Of a stretch of 64,000 nt of DNA, positions 27,290-37,230 are shown piece by piece; within the stretch, counting starts at the first letter, position 1; every line of letters starts with the position of its first letter. The stretch is from Niabella sp. (lineage in GTDB: Bacteria; Bacteroidota; Bacteroidia; Chitinophagales; Chitinophagaceae). The translations under genes were made by a program, and so were the position numbers. The DNA lies in assembly GCF_030150205.1 (NCBI RefSeq), contig NZ_JASLGT010000008.1:124001-188000 (forward strand). The letters run 5' to 3'. The notes beneath the pieces are model-generated. The model was not told the origin of the DNA and did not search any database. It was given only the letters and a program-made list of their open reading frames with translations.

Positions 27290-28954
27290 CTATTTAAACG
27301 ACGACAAGGGCTTCCCGTTCTCTGGCGTTACGGTCTTCAATGCAACCAGCCCATTCAGATAATTTTCGATATTGCTGTAGCCGTTTTTAGCAATGGCGGC
27401 AGCATCGGATGCCTTATTGGGGTTCAGTCCCATCTTCTTTTCAACAGCATCCGGTATGCCATCATTATCCGAATCCTTATAAGGCGAGCCTTTATATTCG
27501 GGATAACCGCCTACCTGGGCGATATCGGAAATAATACCGTTCTTATAAGAATCGGCCGGAAGCCGGCGCTTCAGGTACTTTGATACCGGCGCTGTATGAG
27601 CATCCGGGCTATACGTAATCGTTCCCGTACGTACATCTTTCACGATCCGCTTGTCTACCGCATCTCTTACCGGCAGTAACGCTCCTGCATTTTGCAGTAC
27701 ATAAGTGTATGTGTCTGCAGCAGACAATACCGGGAATGCAGCAATGGGAAACGGCTGGTTAACCCGTATCTCCTGCAGGTACTTATCGGCATCGCGCCGG
27801 TCCTCGATCTGCACACCACCCGCCCAGTTATCTCTTGTAACTTTTTCATTGCCTTCCACAATGTTGCCATGCACATATGCTTTTCCAAATATCAGGCTGT
27901 CTTTATATTTACGACTGGATTCCGGCTTTAATATACGGTAAGCGATGGGTTGGTCTTTAGGCGTGATGGGGCCAGGTTTGTAGTAATTGTTGATAAAGTT
28001 GAACAGCGAACGGTCATCGCCGCCATCGGCACTCCGGTTCCACCAGTTAAAGATCACGTTGTTCACAAATCCAAAATCGCCGTCCATCCCTACTGAAGGA
28101 TTCCGGGCAATATTGTTTGCCCAAAGATTCCGCATGAACGTGCTGTTGTGCCCGCCAATAGTGCTGCCAAAAGCATGGTTATATGTATCTAATGCCTCTG
28201 AAAAAATAGAATTTTGGATGGTCACATTTACCGTAGGCAACTTCTCTCCTTTACCATCGGCCTTACGGTCATACACATGGCGATAGATGCTCATATTTTC
28301 ATCCAGTCCCCAACTCGCAGACACATGGTCGATCATGATATTGCCTACGGGATTGCCGCCCAGTCCGTCATCGCGGCGGGTTACTTCCGTGGCACCGCGC
28401 CGGAAACGCATAAAACGGATAATGACATCATGCGTGTCAATAAGCACGGATTCTCCGGCAATACAAACACCATCTCCCGGAGCACTCTGCCCCATAATGG
28501 TCACATACGGTGCGCGGATGCTAACCGGACTTTTTAACCGGATGATTCCGGCTATATTAAACACGATGATTCGGGCACCGCCCTGCTCGCAAGCCCAGCG
28601 AAAACTGCCGGGCCCGCTATCGTTCAAATTCGTCACCACAAATACTTTTCCGCCACGTCCGCCCGGTGTATAGGCTCCACCTCCCTCAGCGCCCGGAAAT
28701 GAGGGAAGTGCAACTTTTATCAGATCGGAAGGCTTAGAAGCCCAGGGTACAAAGGGCTTGCCACTCTTTGCTTCGGCTTCAACTGCCGGTAATGCTTTTT
28801 CCCAGGCAGCATCGGATAATTTCCGGTAATCCGCCATAACAGCATCTGCAGAATCTTCCAGGGATTTAGGAATAACGGGATATTGAGCCACTGCCTGCTC
28901 TTGAAGACCAAAAACACTTATAAAACCTAAAATATAGATCCACTTTTTTTGCAT
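27290..28954 (-). CDS. Secreted pectate lyase (PL1-like), copy 2 of a tandem pair
   Basis: A 554-residue protein; the ATG at 28954 gives MQKKWIYILGFISVFGLQEQAVAQ. The lyase beta-helix begins PSFPGAEGGGAYTPGGRGGKVFVV and includes GPGSFRWACEQGGARIIVFNIAG, APYVTIMGQSAPGDGVCIAG, IIRFMRFRRG and GNIMIDHVSASWGLDENMS, the pectate/pectin lyase pattern with calcium-dependent beta-elimination of polygalacturonate. A C-terminal calcium-binding thrombospondin type-3-like tail, DSDNDGIPDAVEKKMGLNP, ends the protein. It is closely similar to the gene just upstream (29087-30718), clearly a tandem duplicate; both are secreted and would attack the galacturonan backbone. Confidence 0.9.
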   Translation of the reverse strand: MQKKWIYILGFISVFGLQEQAVAQYPVIPKSLEDSADAVMADYRKLSDAAWEKALPAVEAEAKSGKPFVPWASKPSDLIKVALPSFPGAEGGGAYTPGGRGGKVFVVTNLNDSGPGSFRWACEQGGARIIVFNIAGIIRLKSPVSIRAPYVTIMGQSAPGDGVCIAGESVLIDTHDVIIRFMRFRRGATEVTRRDDGLGGNPVGNIMIDHVSASWGLDENMSIYRHVYDRKADGKGEKLPTVNVTIQNSIFSEALDTYNHAFGSTIGGHNSTFMRNLWANNIARNPSVGMDGDFGFVNNVIFNWWNRSADGGDDRSLFNFINNYYKPGPITPKDQPIAYRILKPESSRKYKDSLIFGKAYVHGNIVEGNEKVTRDNWAGGVQIEDRRDADKYLQEIRVNQPFPIAAFPVLSAADTYTYVLQNAGALLPVRDAVDKRIVKDVRTGTITYSPDAHTAPVSKYLKRRLPADSYKNGIISDIAQVGGYPEYKGSPYKDSDNDGIPDAVEKKMGLNPNKASDAAAIAKNGYSNIENYLNGLVALKTVTPENGKPLSSFK

Positions 28955-29086
28955 GTAATCATTCCTTTTTATGGATGGTTTGTGCAGACACAAATGATGA
29001 CCGCAAGTCTTCTTCCTGCACATTCTTCCTATCCGTTCATCAGCGCTTTTTTTGCCTCTCACAATAATCACTCCATCCAATAATTA

Positions 29087-30718
29087 TTACTTTGAGGGTA
29101 CTACATTTTTTACATTTATAACACTGTTCAGGTAATTCTCAATATTACTATACCCATTCTTTGCAATAAGCCGCGCATCGGATGCATTATTGGGATTTAG
29201 CCCTACCTTTCTTTCATAATCATCCGGCATGCCATCATTATCTGAATCCTTATAAGGTGATCCTTTATAATCCGGATAGCCACCGGTCTGGCAGGGATCG
29301 GTAATGATACCGATCTTATAGGAGTCGATGGGAAGCCGCCTGTGTTCGAATTGGGTCTTCGGCAGCGAGCAAGCAGGCACATTGTTGATTTTCCCGGTTT
29401 CTACTTGCTTTACGATCCGCGTATCCACAGCATCTCGCTTCGGTAATGTTGCCCCCGCATTTGCAAGTACAAAATTTTTGGCAGTCGCTGCATTAAGAAT
29501 CGTTAATGCCGGCATGATGAGCGGCTTTGACTGGCGGATATAATCCGTGTATGCGCCCGCATCTTTCTCTTCTTCCACCTGAACGCCACCGTTCCAGTTA
29601 TCTTTGGTCACTTCCGGATATCCTTCCATCACATTCCCGTTCACATAGGCACGGCCATATACTTTATACTTCAATTTGCTGCGACCGCTTTCGGGTTTTA
29701 AGATCCGGTGGCCCACATTATTATCCTTCGGAGTGGCAGGCCCCGGTTTAAAGTAGTTATTGATAATATTGAACTGCGCCCGGTAATCGCCTCCATCGAT
29801 GGAGCGATGCACCCAGTTGAATACTACATTGTTTACAAAATTGAATACTCCATTCCAGCCCACGGAAGGATTACGCCCGGTATTATCGGCCCAGAGGTTT
29901 CGCATAAAACTGCAGTTTTCTCCTCCCAGTGTGCTACCGAACGCATGGTTCCAGGTATCCAGCGATTCTCCAAAGATGGAATTCTGGATGGTGATATTCA
30001 CCGTTCCGAATTTATCTTCAATCTTCCCGGTACTGTCGTTATACATATGCCGGTACATGCTCATATTTTCATCCAGTCCCCAGGTAGCAGATACATGATC
30101 GATCATAATATTTCCAACCGGGTTACCGCCAATAGCGTCATCCCTTCTGCCTACCCAGGTTTCGCCTCTGCGGAAGCGCATATAACGGATGATTACATCA
30201 TGGGTGTTGATCCATACGGTTTCGCCGGCAATACAAACACCATCACCAGGCGCCGTTTGACCCGCGATCGTAATATATGGAGCTCTTACAATAACGGGAG
30301 ACTTCAGCCGAATGATACCGGCTACATTGAATACCACCACTCGTGCTCCTCCCTGCTCACAGGCCCAACGGAAACTGCCGGGCCCGTCATCGTTCAGATT
30401 CGTAACCACGATGACTCTTCCACCGCGACCACCCCGTACGAATTTGCCACCACCTTCTGCACCGGGGAATGCCGGAATATCCGCATACGGCAATTCGTCG
30501 TACCGCGAGGCCCACGGAATATAAGGCCGCCCTTCTCTTGCTTCTTTATCGATGATCGGATAGGCAATGGCCCACATAGAATCCGAATGTTTCTCCGCGG
30601 CATCCAGCAACGCTTTGGAACGGGCCTGGTCTTCCTGTGATATTTTGGGATACTGGGCGTATGTTGCAGAAGCCATACATCCGGCGGCCAGTACACATAG
30701 TAGATTTTTAACTTTCAT
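29087..30718 (-). CDS. Secreted pectate lyase (PL1-like), copy 1 of a tandem pair
   Basis: A 543-residue secreted protein, signal peptide MKVKNLLCVLAAGCMASATYAQ. The same core motifs as its neighbour: PAFPGAEGGGKFVRGGRGGR, GPGSFRWACEQGGARVVVFNVAG, GQTAPGDGVCIAGETV, IIRYMRFRRGETWVGRRDDA and GNIMIDHVSATWGLDENMS, ending in the calcium-binding DSDNDGMPDDYERKVGLNP tail. It follows susD at 169 bp, with a promoter-like sequence in between, so it may start its own transcript covering the two lyases. An AGGAGG abuts the ATG directly, too close to act as a normal ribosome-binding site. Confidence 0.9.
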   Translation of the reverse strand: MKVKNLLCVLAAGCMASATYAQYPKISQEDQARSKALLDAAEKHSDSMWAIAYPIIDKEAREGRPYIPWASRYDELPYADIPAFPGAEGGGKFVRGGRGGRVIVVTNLNDDGPGSFRWACEQGGARVVVFNVAGIIRLKSPVIVRAPYITIAGQTAPGDGVCIAGETVWINTHDVIIRYMRFRRGETWVGRRDDAIGGNPVGNIMIDHVSATWGLDENMSMYRHMYNDSTGKIEDKFGTVNITIQNSIFGESLDTWNHAFGSTLGGENCSFMRNLWADNTGRNPSVGWNGVFNFVNNVVFNWVHRSIDGGDYRAQFNIINNYFKPGPATPKDNNVGHRILKPESGRSKLKYKVYGRAYVNGNVMEGYPEVTKDNWNGGVQVEEEKDAGAYTDYIRQSKPLIMPALTILNAATAKNFVLANAGATLPKRDAVDTRIVKQVETGKINNVPACSLPKTQFEHRRLPIDSYKIGIITDPCQTGGYPDYKGSPYKDSDNDGMPDDYERKVGLNPNNASDARLIAKNGYSNIENYLNSVINVKNVVPSK

Positions 30719-30767
30719 CCTCCTGTTTTTAAACGTCCTGATTATTTTTTTATAAGACGCTATTTTT

Positions 30768-30793
30768 CAAAATTACTTATATGAGTTTTCAAA
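30768..30793 (-). promoter_or_regulatory. Bacteroidota-type promoter candidate for the pectate lyases
   Basis: On the minus strand TAATTTTG (plus 30768-30775) fits the TAnnTTTG -7 box, and TTTG (plus 30790-30793) lies 14 bp upstream. The usual spacing is nearer 19-21, so the match is imperfect. The -7 box is about 50 bp before the lyase start. Confidence 0.35.
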
Positions 30794-30887
30794 AATAATT
30801 GTATAATTTACATTTAAAATTCCGCTAGAACAATGACATACTTTATCCTCACTGTTTTTTACTTTAAACGTTCCGCTTAATGAGGGT

Positions 30888-32861
30888 CTATTCCCTGTAG
30901 TCAAATGTGCCTGTAACACCATTGTAATCATTCCATCCGATTGTTTGCTTTAGCCAGGGGTTAAGCGACAAGACACTGCCTGAAATGCCCGATATATAAT
31001 AATTGGGACGGAACGTAATCACAATGGGATTCCCCGATGCATCTTTATCCATTGGCTGATCGGTACTTACCACTTTCAGGTTAGCGTCAAAGAAATCTTT
31101 AAGCGCCGTTAACTGTGTGGAAAAATTAGCGGCATCAGGATCGCAAAGAATCGTTTTCCGGGTAGCGGCCAACGGGTCATTCGCATTGGCTGCGGCTGTG
31201 TTGTATTGCCACAACCGGCCTGTATGCACCGTACCATTGATTGGCGCAACGCCCAATTTAATACAGGTATTTTCACCTAAAGAAGAACCGCCGTCATACA
31301 GCATCCAGCGTTGCGTATCCCAGAATCGCTTGCCTTCGTAGGCTAATTCGACACGACGCTCATACAAGCATGCTTCAATAGCTGCATATTTTGAAGCCGG
31401 TGCGCCGATTCCATAATTATTTGCAGAAGGGATTCCCACTCTTGCCCTGATTTTACCTAAATAGACCATCGCATTCCCTATATCTCCTTTAGCCGCGTAG
31501 CACTCAGCTATATTCAGTAATAATTCAGCATAGCGATATTCATAAAGATCCGTGCCGGAGTATGCCAGGCCTGCAGCGGTGCTGGCTCCTGTAAGATTGG
31601 ACATTTTACGTACCACTGCAGCGCTGGAAGTTTGATTATTATCGCTGTAAGCCGTTTTGTTTGTGGGATAAGTCCACCGGTATAACCATATCGTATCATT
31701 ACCGGTCTCTTTCATCTGCCACCGGCTCCCGGAAAATGCAAACGTCCGGTAAAAACGGGGATCTCTGTTCAGGAAGAAATGCAGCGAATCATAGCCATTA
31801 CCAATGGTAGGCCGTGATCCGTCTGCCAGCGGAAAGAGATCAACCATTTCCTTTGGAGCAGAAACGCCTCCGGCTCCTGTTTGTTTTGTTACCCGGATAC
31901 TTCGCTCCCAACCGTTGCTTTCAATACCCGACGATGCAACCGCGTTGGATAATAAGCGAACGATAATGGCTTCTTTCATAAACTTATTATCGTTAATATA
32001 CCACATATCGCTCCAGTCTTTAGCAGTGGTGCCATACAGGCCATAACCGGCGGCGGTTAATGCTGTTTCAGCAGCAAGCCCGGCATCCAGCGCTTTTTGC
32101 CAGCGATCACTTCCACTATTGTCCCAATCTTTATTAAACAAAGGGCTGGCATAGGTAAGTAATACACGGCTCTTCATAGCCAGTGCTGCACCGCTCGTGA
32201 AACGGCCGTAATCGGTACTTCCCCATGCGGCCGGTAACAACGCCGCGGCTGAATCGAAATCCGCGGTTATCCGGGCTACGACCTCACCAACCGGGGCTCT
32301 CGGATGTTTAATGGCTGAGTCCAGTGCCGATGCACCTTCGACTGTTGTTACAATAGGCACGCCGCCATACACCCGCATCAGATCAAAATACTGAAGGCCT
32401 CTGAAAAAATACATTTGTCCCCTTGCCTTATTTTTAAAATCCTCGGAAAGTGCCGCACCATTTTCATCAATCTTTTGCAGCAGGAAATTGGCATTTCTAA
32501 TGCGGGTGTACGGAACATTGGCGGGGTTCACCTGTAACTGTGCGCCATAGTAGCCGTCTGCCTGCGAGGCATCTACCAGATTCTTTTGTGGATTGGTATA
32601 ATCCGTGCCGCCACCTATTTCTTCCGTATTTTTTGTTCTTGTGTCGTTATACAGTCCTACCACGCTCGTAACCGGGGATCTGTAAGCAGAAAAGAAATCG
32701 TAATAAATACGGTCGATATACCAGCCGGTTAATGTTTCATTTGCAAATATGCTTTCATCATATTTATCGAAGCTCTTCATGTCTTCCATAAATTTTTTGC
32801 TACAGCCGGCGGCAATTGTAAGTGTTATAATGACCGCTGAAAATATTTTTATTGCTTTCAT
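30888..32861 (-). CDS. susD: SusD/RagB-family glycan-binding lipoprotein
   Basis: A 657-residue lipoprotein. The signal MKAIKIFSAVIITLTIAAGC gives the lipidated Cys. It has the helical TPR-like SusD fold: NFLLQKIDENGAALSEDFKNKARGQMYFFRGLQYFDLMRVYGGVPIV, YRYAELLLNIAECYAAKGD and YERRVELAYEGKRFWDTQRW, the most conserved family segments. It caps the SusC transporter and captures glycan fragments at the outer surface. It follows susC by 85 bp on the same strand. Confidence 0.96.
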   Translation of the reverse strand: MKAIKIFSAVIITLTIAAGCSKKFMEDMKSFDKYDESIFANETLTGWYIDRIYYDFFSAYRSPVTSVVGLYNDTRTKNTEEIGGGTDYTNPQKNLVDASQADGYYGAQLQVNPANVPYTRIRNANFLLQKIDENGAALSEDFKNKARGQMYFFRGLQYFDLMRVYGGVPIVTTVEGASALDSAIKHPRAPVGEVVARITADFDSAAALLPAAWGSTDYGRFTSGAALAMKSRVLLTYASPLFNKDWDNSGSDRWQKALDAGLAAETALTAAGYGLYGTTAKDWSDMWYINDNKFMKEAIIVRLLSNAVASSGIESNGWERSIRVTKQTGAGGVSAPKEMVDLFPLADGSRPTIGNGYDSLHFFLNRDPRFYRTFAFSGSRWQMKETGNDTIWLYRWTYPTNKTAYSDNNQTSSAAVVRKMSNLTGASTAAGLAYSGTDLYEYRYAELLLNIAECYAAKGDIGNAMVYLGKIRARVGIPSANNYGIGAPASKYAAIEACLYERRVELAYEGKRFWDTQRWMLYDGGSSLGENTCIKLGVAPINGTVHTGRLWQYNTAAANANDPLAATRKTILCDPDAANFSTQLTALKDFFDANLKVVSTDQPMDKDASGNPIVITFRPNYYISGISGSVLSLNPWLKQTIGWNDYNGVTGTFDYRE

Positions 32862-32946
32862 CTATATATTTTTTTGTTGTTCCTCAGATGCCGAACCTGT
32901 ATTTATACTGAGTAAACGAAGATTATTATCGCTTAAATGTTCTATT

Positions 32947-35900
32947 TTAGAAGGAGGCATTAATTCCAAACGACCATGTTCGCAATGTTGGATAAGCCGT
33001 TTTAGGACTATCGTACATATTCCTGTACTTATCCGGATAAGGATTGTAAAAATCCCAGAGATTAAAGCCGGCCAGGCTTACCCTAAGCGAACTCATTCTT
33101 AGTTTCTTTGAAATATTCGCCGGAAGCGTATAACCGATCACCATACTCCGCACAAAACTTCTGAAGCTGGATATTTGCCAAAAATCAGACTGATAGCCAT
33201 TATAACTATAATAAGCAAGATTTGGATATTTACCGTTGGGATTGTCTGTGCTATCGTACATATCATTCAGGTAAGATTCCCTTGCATAAAACATTTGCCC
33301 CGAACTCGTGGGTTGTTTTAAATAATCGACAGGTGTATATCCACCCCAGGAAGTAGCGATCTGGGCGTTAAGCATAAAGCTTTTCCAGGTAAATCCAAGA
33401 TTGGTGGTAAAGCCATTCAGTTTTGTTTTCTTTACCAGTACTGTTTTATCCTGCCCGTCGTCCTTTATCTGCCCATTCGGACCCGCAATCGTATTGGTAG
33501 CCGTATTTAAGACGCCTCCTAAATCCTGATAAGCAAGCATTCCTTTTTTAAGCGCCGTTTTTGTAACAATATCGAAGTAGGCTGGTGTAGTGCCCGCAGC
33601 AGTTGCCCGATCTGTGAGGTATTGCCAATAGGCATCAATATCCGCATCTGTGCGCAGCATTCCGTCACCACCGGATGTTTCCTTCCAAACCTTGTAGCCA
33701 TAAGAAGGCAGTATAGTTGAGGAGCCTTCTGCGTTTTTAATATTGGCAGGATAGTCAAATGCCACCGGAGTCCATTTTTTAATTTTATTGTCGCCGGTAC
33801 CGAAATTCACCCCAATGGAATATCCAAGGTTGCCCACCTTATCTTTCCAGGTAGCGCTCAGCTCTGATCCCCACGCTTGTAAAATACCATAGTTCTGCTC
33901 TGCAAAACCGCCGCCTACGGTTACCGGAACACCAACCATCCCGGCCATCGACATCAGAAGGTCATAGTTATAATCCCAGTACTTGTCGTATGTTAACGTT
34001 AGTCTGTTATTCAATACGCTTAGATCGATACCAATATTTTTCTTAATATCCCCATCCCATCTTACATTGCGGTTCGGTGTGGCATCCGGCGACAATGCAT
34101 TGGTTAAAGCACCGCCATTGGAGCCAAAGACAAATGCTTTATCAGAAGTATATCCAAATGTTTGCATCCAACGCCATGCACTCAGGTTGTCTTTACCCGT
34201 TTTAGCAATAGAGCCTCTTATTTTTAAGAAATTAACCCAATTAACATTATTGGCAAACCAGTTTTCACGGGAGACCACCCAGCCGGCAGATACACCCGGG
34301 AAAAAGCCCCAATAGTTTTCGGGTGCAAATTTGGTTGATGCATCTGAACGAAACATAAGTTGTAATAAATACCGGTTATCGTAATCATAATTGATACGGC
34401 CCAAATAGCCCAGGTTTCCTAATTGAGTTTTGTAAACATAACTATTAGAAATATTCAACGTTCCCGCCGATGGTGAAGATCCATTATAAGCACCGTAAAT
34501 AGGCACATCATAAATCATGAACTTCTTCTGATAATCCTGCTGGCCTTTTTCTACGGATGCCATGGCAGAAACGCTATGTCTACCAAATTTGCGGTCATAA
34601 TTAACAAAAAAGTTCATCTGTTGATTTTTGCCGATCACATCGGAATAGCGCACCGTAGAACGGTTGTTATTGATCCCCGATACCCATAAAGCCGCCGAAT
34701 CCTGATATAAATGATAGCCCGCCTGGTTAGTAAGATTCTGCAGACCCAGCTTTATACCCAGCATGGCCTGCTCATTGTTGTACGCCATGTAGTTTAAACC
34801 ATAGCTTGCCTTGAGCGACAACCCTTTTACAAACGGCACATCATACTGTAACGAAAAATTAGTTTGATAGGATTGATTATCGTCCTTGGTAAAGGAACCG
34901 TTGTCCAGCATTGCAAAATAGTTCCACCCTGCAATATTGTTTTGTCCCACAGGCGTAGATACTACATTAGAAGGGCCTAAAGCTGGTGAAACATAGTATT
35001 GTTGCCCTGCAACCGTATATTGCCAGGGGATATATTTAGGCATATGCAGCAGTACGGCATAGTCCGTTTGTTCAGACTGGGATGTATAGGTGCCATCGTT
35101 GAGACTGATTTTAGTAAACGATTTTTTAACTACTGAATTTGTGGCAGCTACGGTTGCTGAAAATTTCAAATTGTTCAGCACTTTTACATCCACACCACTT
35201 CTGAAAGACCATTTGTTATAATCCTGGCTTCCCATATTGGGCTTTTGCGTGTAATAGGCGGCTCCTGCAAAATAGGTAGCCCGCTCTGACCCGCCACTCA
35301 CATCAAGTGAATGTTGCATAGCACTTCCCGGCTTCCAGGCGGCATTTAACCAATCGTAATTGAGCGACTTCATTTTTTCCAATTCTGCATCATCAAAAAG
35401 CTTATTGGTTGTCCACCCCGAATTACGGCCAAACCTGTTAGCAAAAACTCCATACTCGTAAGCATTCATCACTTTGCCAAAACTCACTGCATCATTGGTT
35501 TCAAACTTTCCGGCATAAGAAATTTTCGGAGCACCGATTTTCCCTCTTTTTGTTTTTACAATAATGGCTCCCTGCGAAGCTCTGGCACCATATATAGCCG
35601 CCGCTGCATCACGCAGCACGGTGATGCTTTCTACCTGGGAAGGATCCAGGTTATTGAACTGATCTAACGTGGGCTGACCCGTATTGGGATCTAACTGAAT
35701 AACATCATCGATGATGATCAAAGGTATCTGGCTATTGCCGTCTTTACTAAATCCAAAATTCTGGCGAATACTCAGCGTTGCGTTTTCACCTGGCCGCTGG
35801 CTGCCGCCGGATACCGTTAAACCAGGAATCTGCCCTTTAAGCGCTTCCGCAATACTACTTACCGGATAGTCTGAGATCTTTCCAAGATCTACTGTAGCAA

Positions 35901-36282
35901 CAGAGCCGGTAAGGTTTTCCCGTTTTTGAGTACCATATCCGATTACCACCACTTCATCCAACTTATTCTCCTGCCTTTTCAGCGTAATTTTTATGGAAGG
36001 CTGCGCCGAAGGGTCCACCCGCAGCTCTCCATATTCATACCCGATATGCGAATACTGCAGGGTGGCTCCCCCGGATGGAATGTTCATGGTAAAAGATCCC
36101 TGGATGTTGGTCACCGCACTTTGCGGACCATTCTTTACCTTAATGGTTACTCCAGGAACCGGAGTATTTAAAGAATCTTCCAATACCTGACCGGTTATCG
36201 TTTTTGTTTGGGCACCGGCATATAGTCCCCAACAACTAATCGTTAATACAAATACGACTCTTAGAATAGTCTGATAAAACAT
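32947..36282 (-). CDS. susC: SusC/RagA-family TonB-dependent outer-membrane transporter
   Basis: A 1111-residue outer-membrane transporter with signal peptide to LYAGAQ. A carboxypeptidase-regulatory-like domain (residues about 28-105) begins TKTITGQVLEDSLNTPVPGVT, followed by the TonB box/plug region LDEVVVIGYGTQKRENLTGSVATV and the 22-strand barrel that ends YPTLRTWSFGINASF. No STN domain is present, so it is a plain importer, not an anti-sigma transducer. It imports oligosaccharides with TonB energy. It forms a unit with the DUF3826 gene before it (41 bp) and susD after it. Confidence 0.96.
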   Translation of the reverse strand: MFYQTILRVVFVLTISCWGLYAGAQTKTITGQVLEDSLNTPVPGVTIKVKNGPQSAVTNIQGSFTMNIPSGGATLQYSHIGYEYGELRVDPSAQPSIKITLKRQENKLDEVVVIGYGTQKRENLTGSVATVDLGKISDYPVSSIAEALKGQIPGLTVSGGSQRPGENATLSIRQNFGFSKDGNSQIPLIIIDDVIQLDPNTGQPTLDQFNNLDPSQVESITVLRDAAAAIYGARASQGAIIVKTKRGKIGAPKISYAGKFETNDAVSFGKVMNAYEYGVFANRFGRNSGWTTNKLFDDAELEKMKSLNYDWLNAAWKPGSAMQHSLDVSGGSERATYFAGAAYYTQKPNMGSQDYNKWSFRSGVDVKVLNNLKFSATVAATNSVVKKSFTKISLNDGTYTSQSEQTDYAVLLHMPKYIPWQYTVAGQQYYVSPALGPSNVVSTPVGQNNIAGWNYFAMLDNGSFTKDDNQSYQTNFSLQYDVPFVKGLSLKASYGLNYMAYNNEQAMLGIKLGLQNLTNQAGYHLYQDSAALWVSGINNNRSTVRYSDVIGKNQQMNFFVNYDRKFGRHSVSAMASVEKGQQDYQKKFMIYDVPIYGAYNGSSPSAGTLNISNSYVYKTQLGNLGYLGRINYDYDNRYLLQLMFRSDASTKFAPENYWGFFPGVSAGWVVSRENWFANNVNWVNFLKIRGSIAKTGKDNLSAWRWMQTFGYTSDKAFVFGSNGGALTNALSPDATPNRNVRWDGDIKKNIGIDLSVLNNRLTLTYDKYWDYNYDLLMSMAGMVGVPVTVGGGFAEQNYGILQAWGSELSATWKDKVGNLGYSIGVNFGTGDNKIKKWTPVAFDYPANIKNAEGSSTILPSYGYKVWKETSGGDGMLRTDADIDAYWQYLTDRATAAGTTPAYFDIVTKTALKKGMLAYQDLGGVLNTATNTIAGPNGQIKDDGQDKTVLVKKTKLNGFTTNLGFTWKSFMLNAQIATSWGGYTPVDYLKQPTSSGQMFYARESYLNDMYDSTDNPNGKYPNLAYYSYNGYQSDFWQISSFRSFVRSMVIGYTLPANISKKLRMSSLRVSLAGFNLWDFYNPYPDKYRNMYDSPKTAYPTLRTWSFGINASF

Positions 36283-36323
36283 ATGGCTTTGCTGTTTTTA
36301 TTTTATGGTTCTGGTTGCTGTTA

Positions 36324-37016
36324 CTATTTTTGATTGGCCTTCGTCCGTTCCTGCCAGGCTTTACTTTCTTTATTTACATCATATCCCCTGGAGGACAAAT
36401 AGTTATTGATGCGTCCTTTATACTTTCCAAACCAGGCATGCTTTTTCTCCGAAGAACCGGCATCCATGGCATGTTCTCTTGCCTCAATAAGCGCATCCAT
36501 AATAAATTTTTGCTCTTCGGTTGTAAGCCGCGGAATCATCTCCAGATAACCTTTATAGGTGATGGGAAGTACGTTATAAGTCATGCCGTTCTTTATAACA
36601 TCGACCTGTTGCTCTGTGAGCATGGAAGAGAGATTTTGGAGATAACTTTTGTGCAACTGAGCACGGGCCGCTTCCGTTTTCGCTGTCGCCTCGTTTATTT
36701 TTTTTTCTGAAGCTTCCTTATCCGCAATAGTTTCTTTTATATTACGGACTGCCGCTTCCTGCCTTTCGTCCAGCTTGCTCAATCCGATATACTGTGCAGC
36801 AACCGTTTCCTGTACCTTATAAAATTTTACTGAATCTTTCAGTTCCAGTGGTGCCACGATCTTATAAGCCCGCTGTTCAATTGCCTGGCGATAGGCCCGG
36901 TCTCCTCCTGTATCCTGTGCACATACAACCGACAAATTAAAAATTGTAAAAACAACAATTAATATACGTTTCGTAAAAATACCCCTGTTTTTTTTGCTGT
37001 AAAAAAAATACTTCAT
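36324..37016 (-). CDS. DUF3826 protein heading the susCD unit
   Basis: A 230-residue secreted protein (signal peptide to FNLSVVCAQ). A DUF3826 member, paralogous to the protein at 10019-10672: RAYKIVAPLELKDSVKFYKVQETVAAQY, a long charged coiled-coil-like helix (residues about 85-120), then LTEQQVDVIKNGMTYN, YKGYLEMIPRLTTEEQKFIMDALIEAREHAMD and a C-terminal YKGRINNYLSSRGYD. The two LTxEQ motifs recall Spy/CpxP. Function unknown; the position directly before susC suggests a role in handling secreted or outer-membrane PUL proteins, or in glycan binding. It is probably the first gene of its transcript, since a terminator lies just upstream. Confidence 0.82.
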   Translation of the reverse strand: MKYFFYSKKNRGIFTKRILIVVFTIFNLSVVCAQDTGGDRAYRQAIEQRAYKIVAPLELKDSVKFYKVQETVAAQYIGLSKLDERQEAAVRNIKETIADKEASEKKINEATAKTEAARAQLHKSYLQNLSSMLTEQQVDVIKNGMTYNVLPITYKGYLEMIPRLTTEEQKFIMDALIEAREHAMDAGSSEKKHAWFGKYKGRINNYLSSRGYDVNKESKAWQERTKANQK

Positions 37017-37177
37017 GACAATCGCTATTTGGCTGAATCCTTCTTCTTAAATCTGACATTAAAAGTAAAACGCCCAAAGGCCTCATGCAATGTACGGTTT
37101 CACTAATAAAATGGAAAATATTCCTATTCTCCGCAACGGTTTGCGTAGCTTTTAACGTATTGAGCAATAGCGCTGCA

Positions 37178-37205
37178 ATAAAAAAACAGGCATCATAGCC
37201 TGTTT
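37178..37205 (-). terminator. Rho-independent terminator after GH2
   Basis: An 8-bp perfect stem, AAACAGGC (37184-37191) with GCCTGTTT (37198-37205), loop ATCATA, and on the minus strand a following T-run (A-run at 37180-37186 on plus). It lies 26 bp after the GH2 stop and separates the GH78-GH43-GH2 operon from DUF3826-susC-susD. Confidence 0.85.
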
Positions 37206-37230
37206 CTATATTGTTTCCTATAATCACGTA

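Noticed and set aside
29708..30640. 310-codon open frame on the plus strand
   Set aside because: It is antisense to the pectate lyase; no domain; a parallel frame exists opposite the second lyase because the two lyases are similar.
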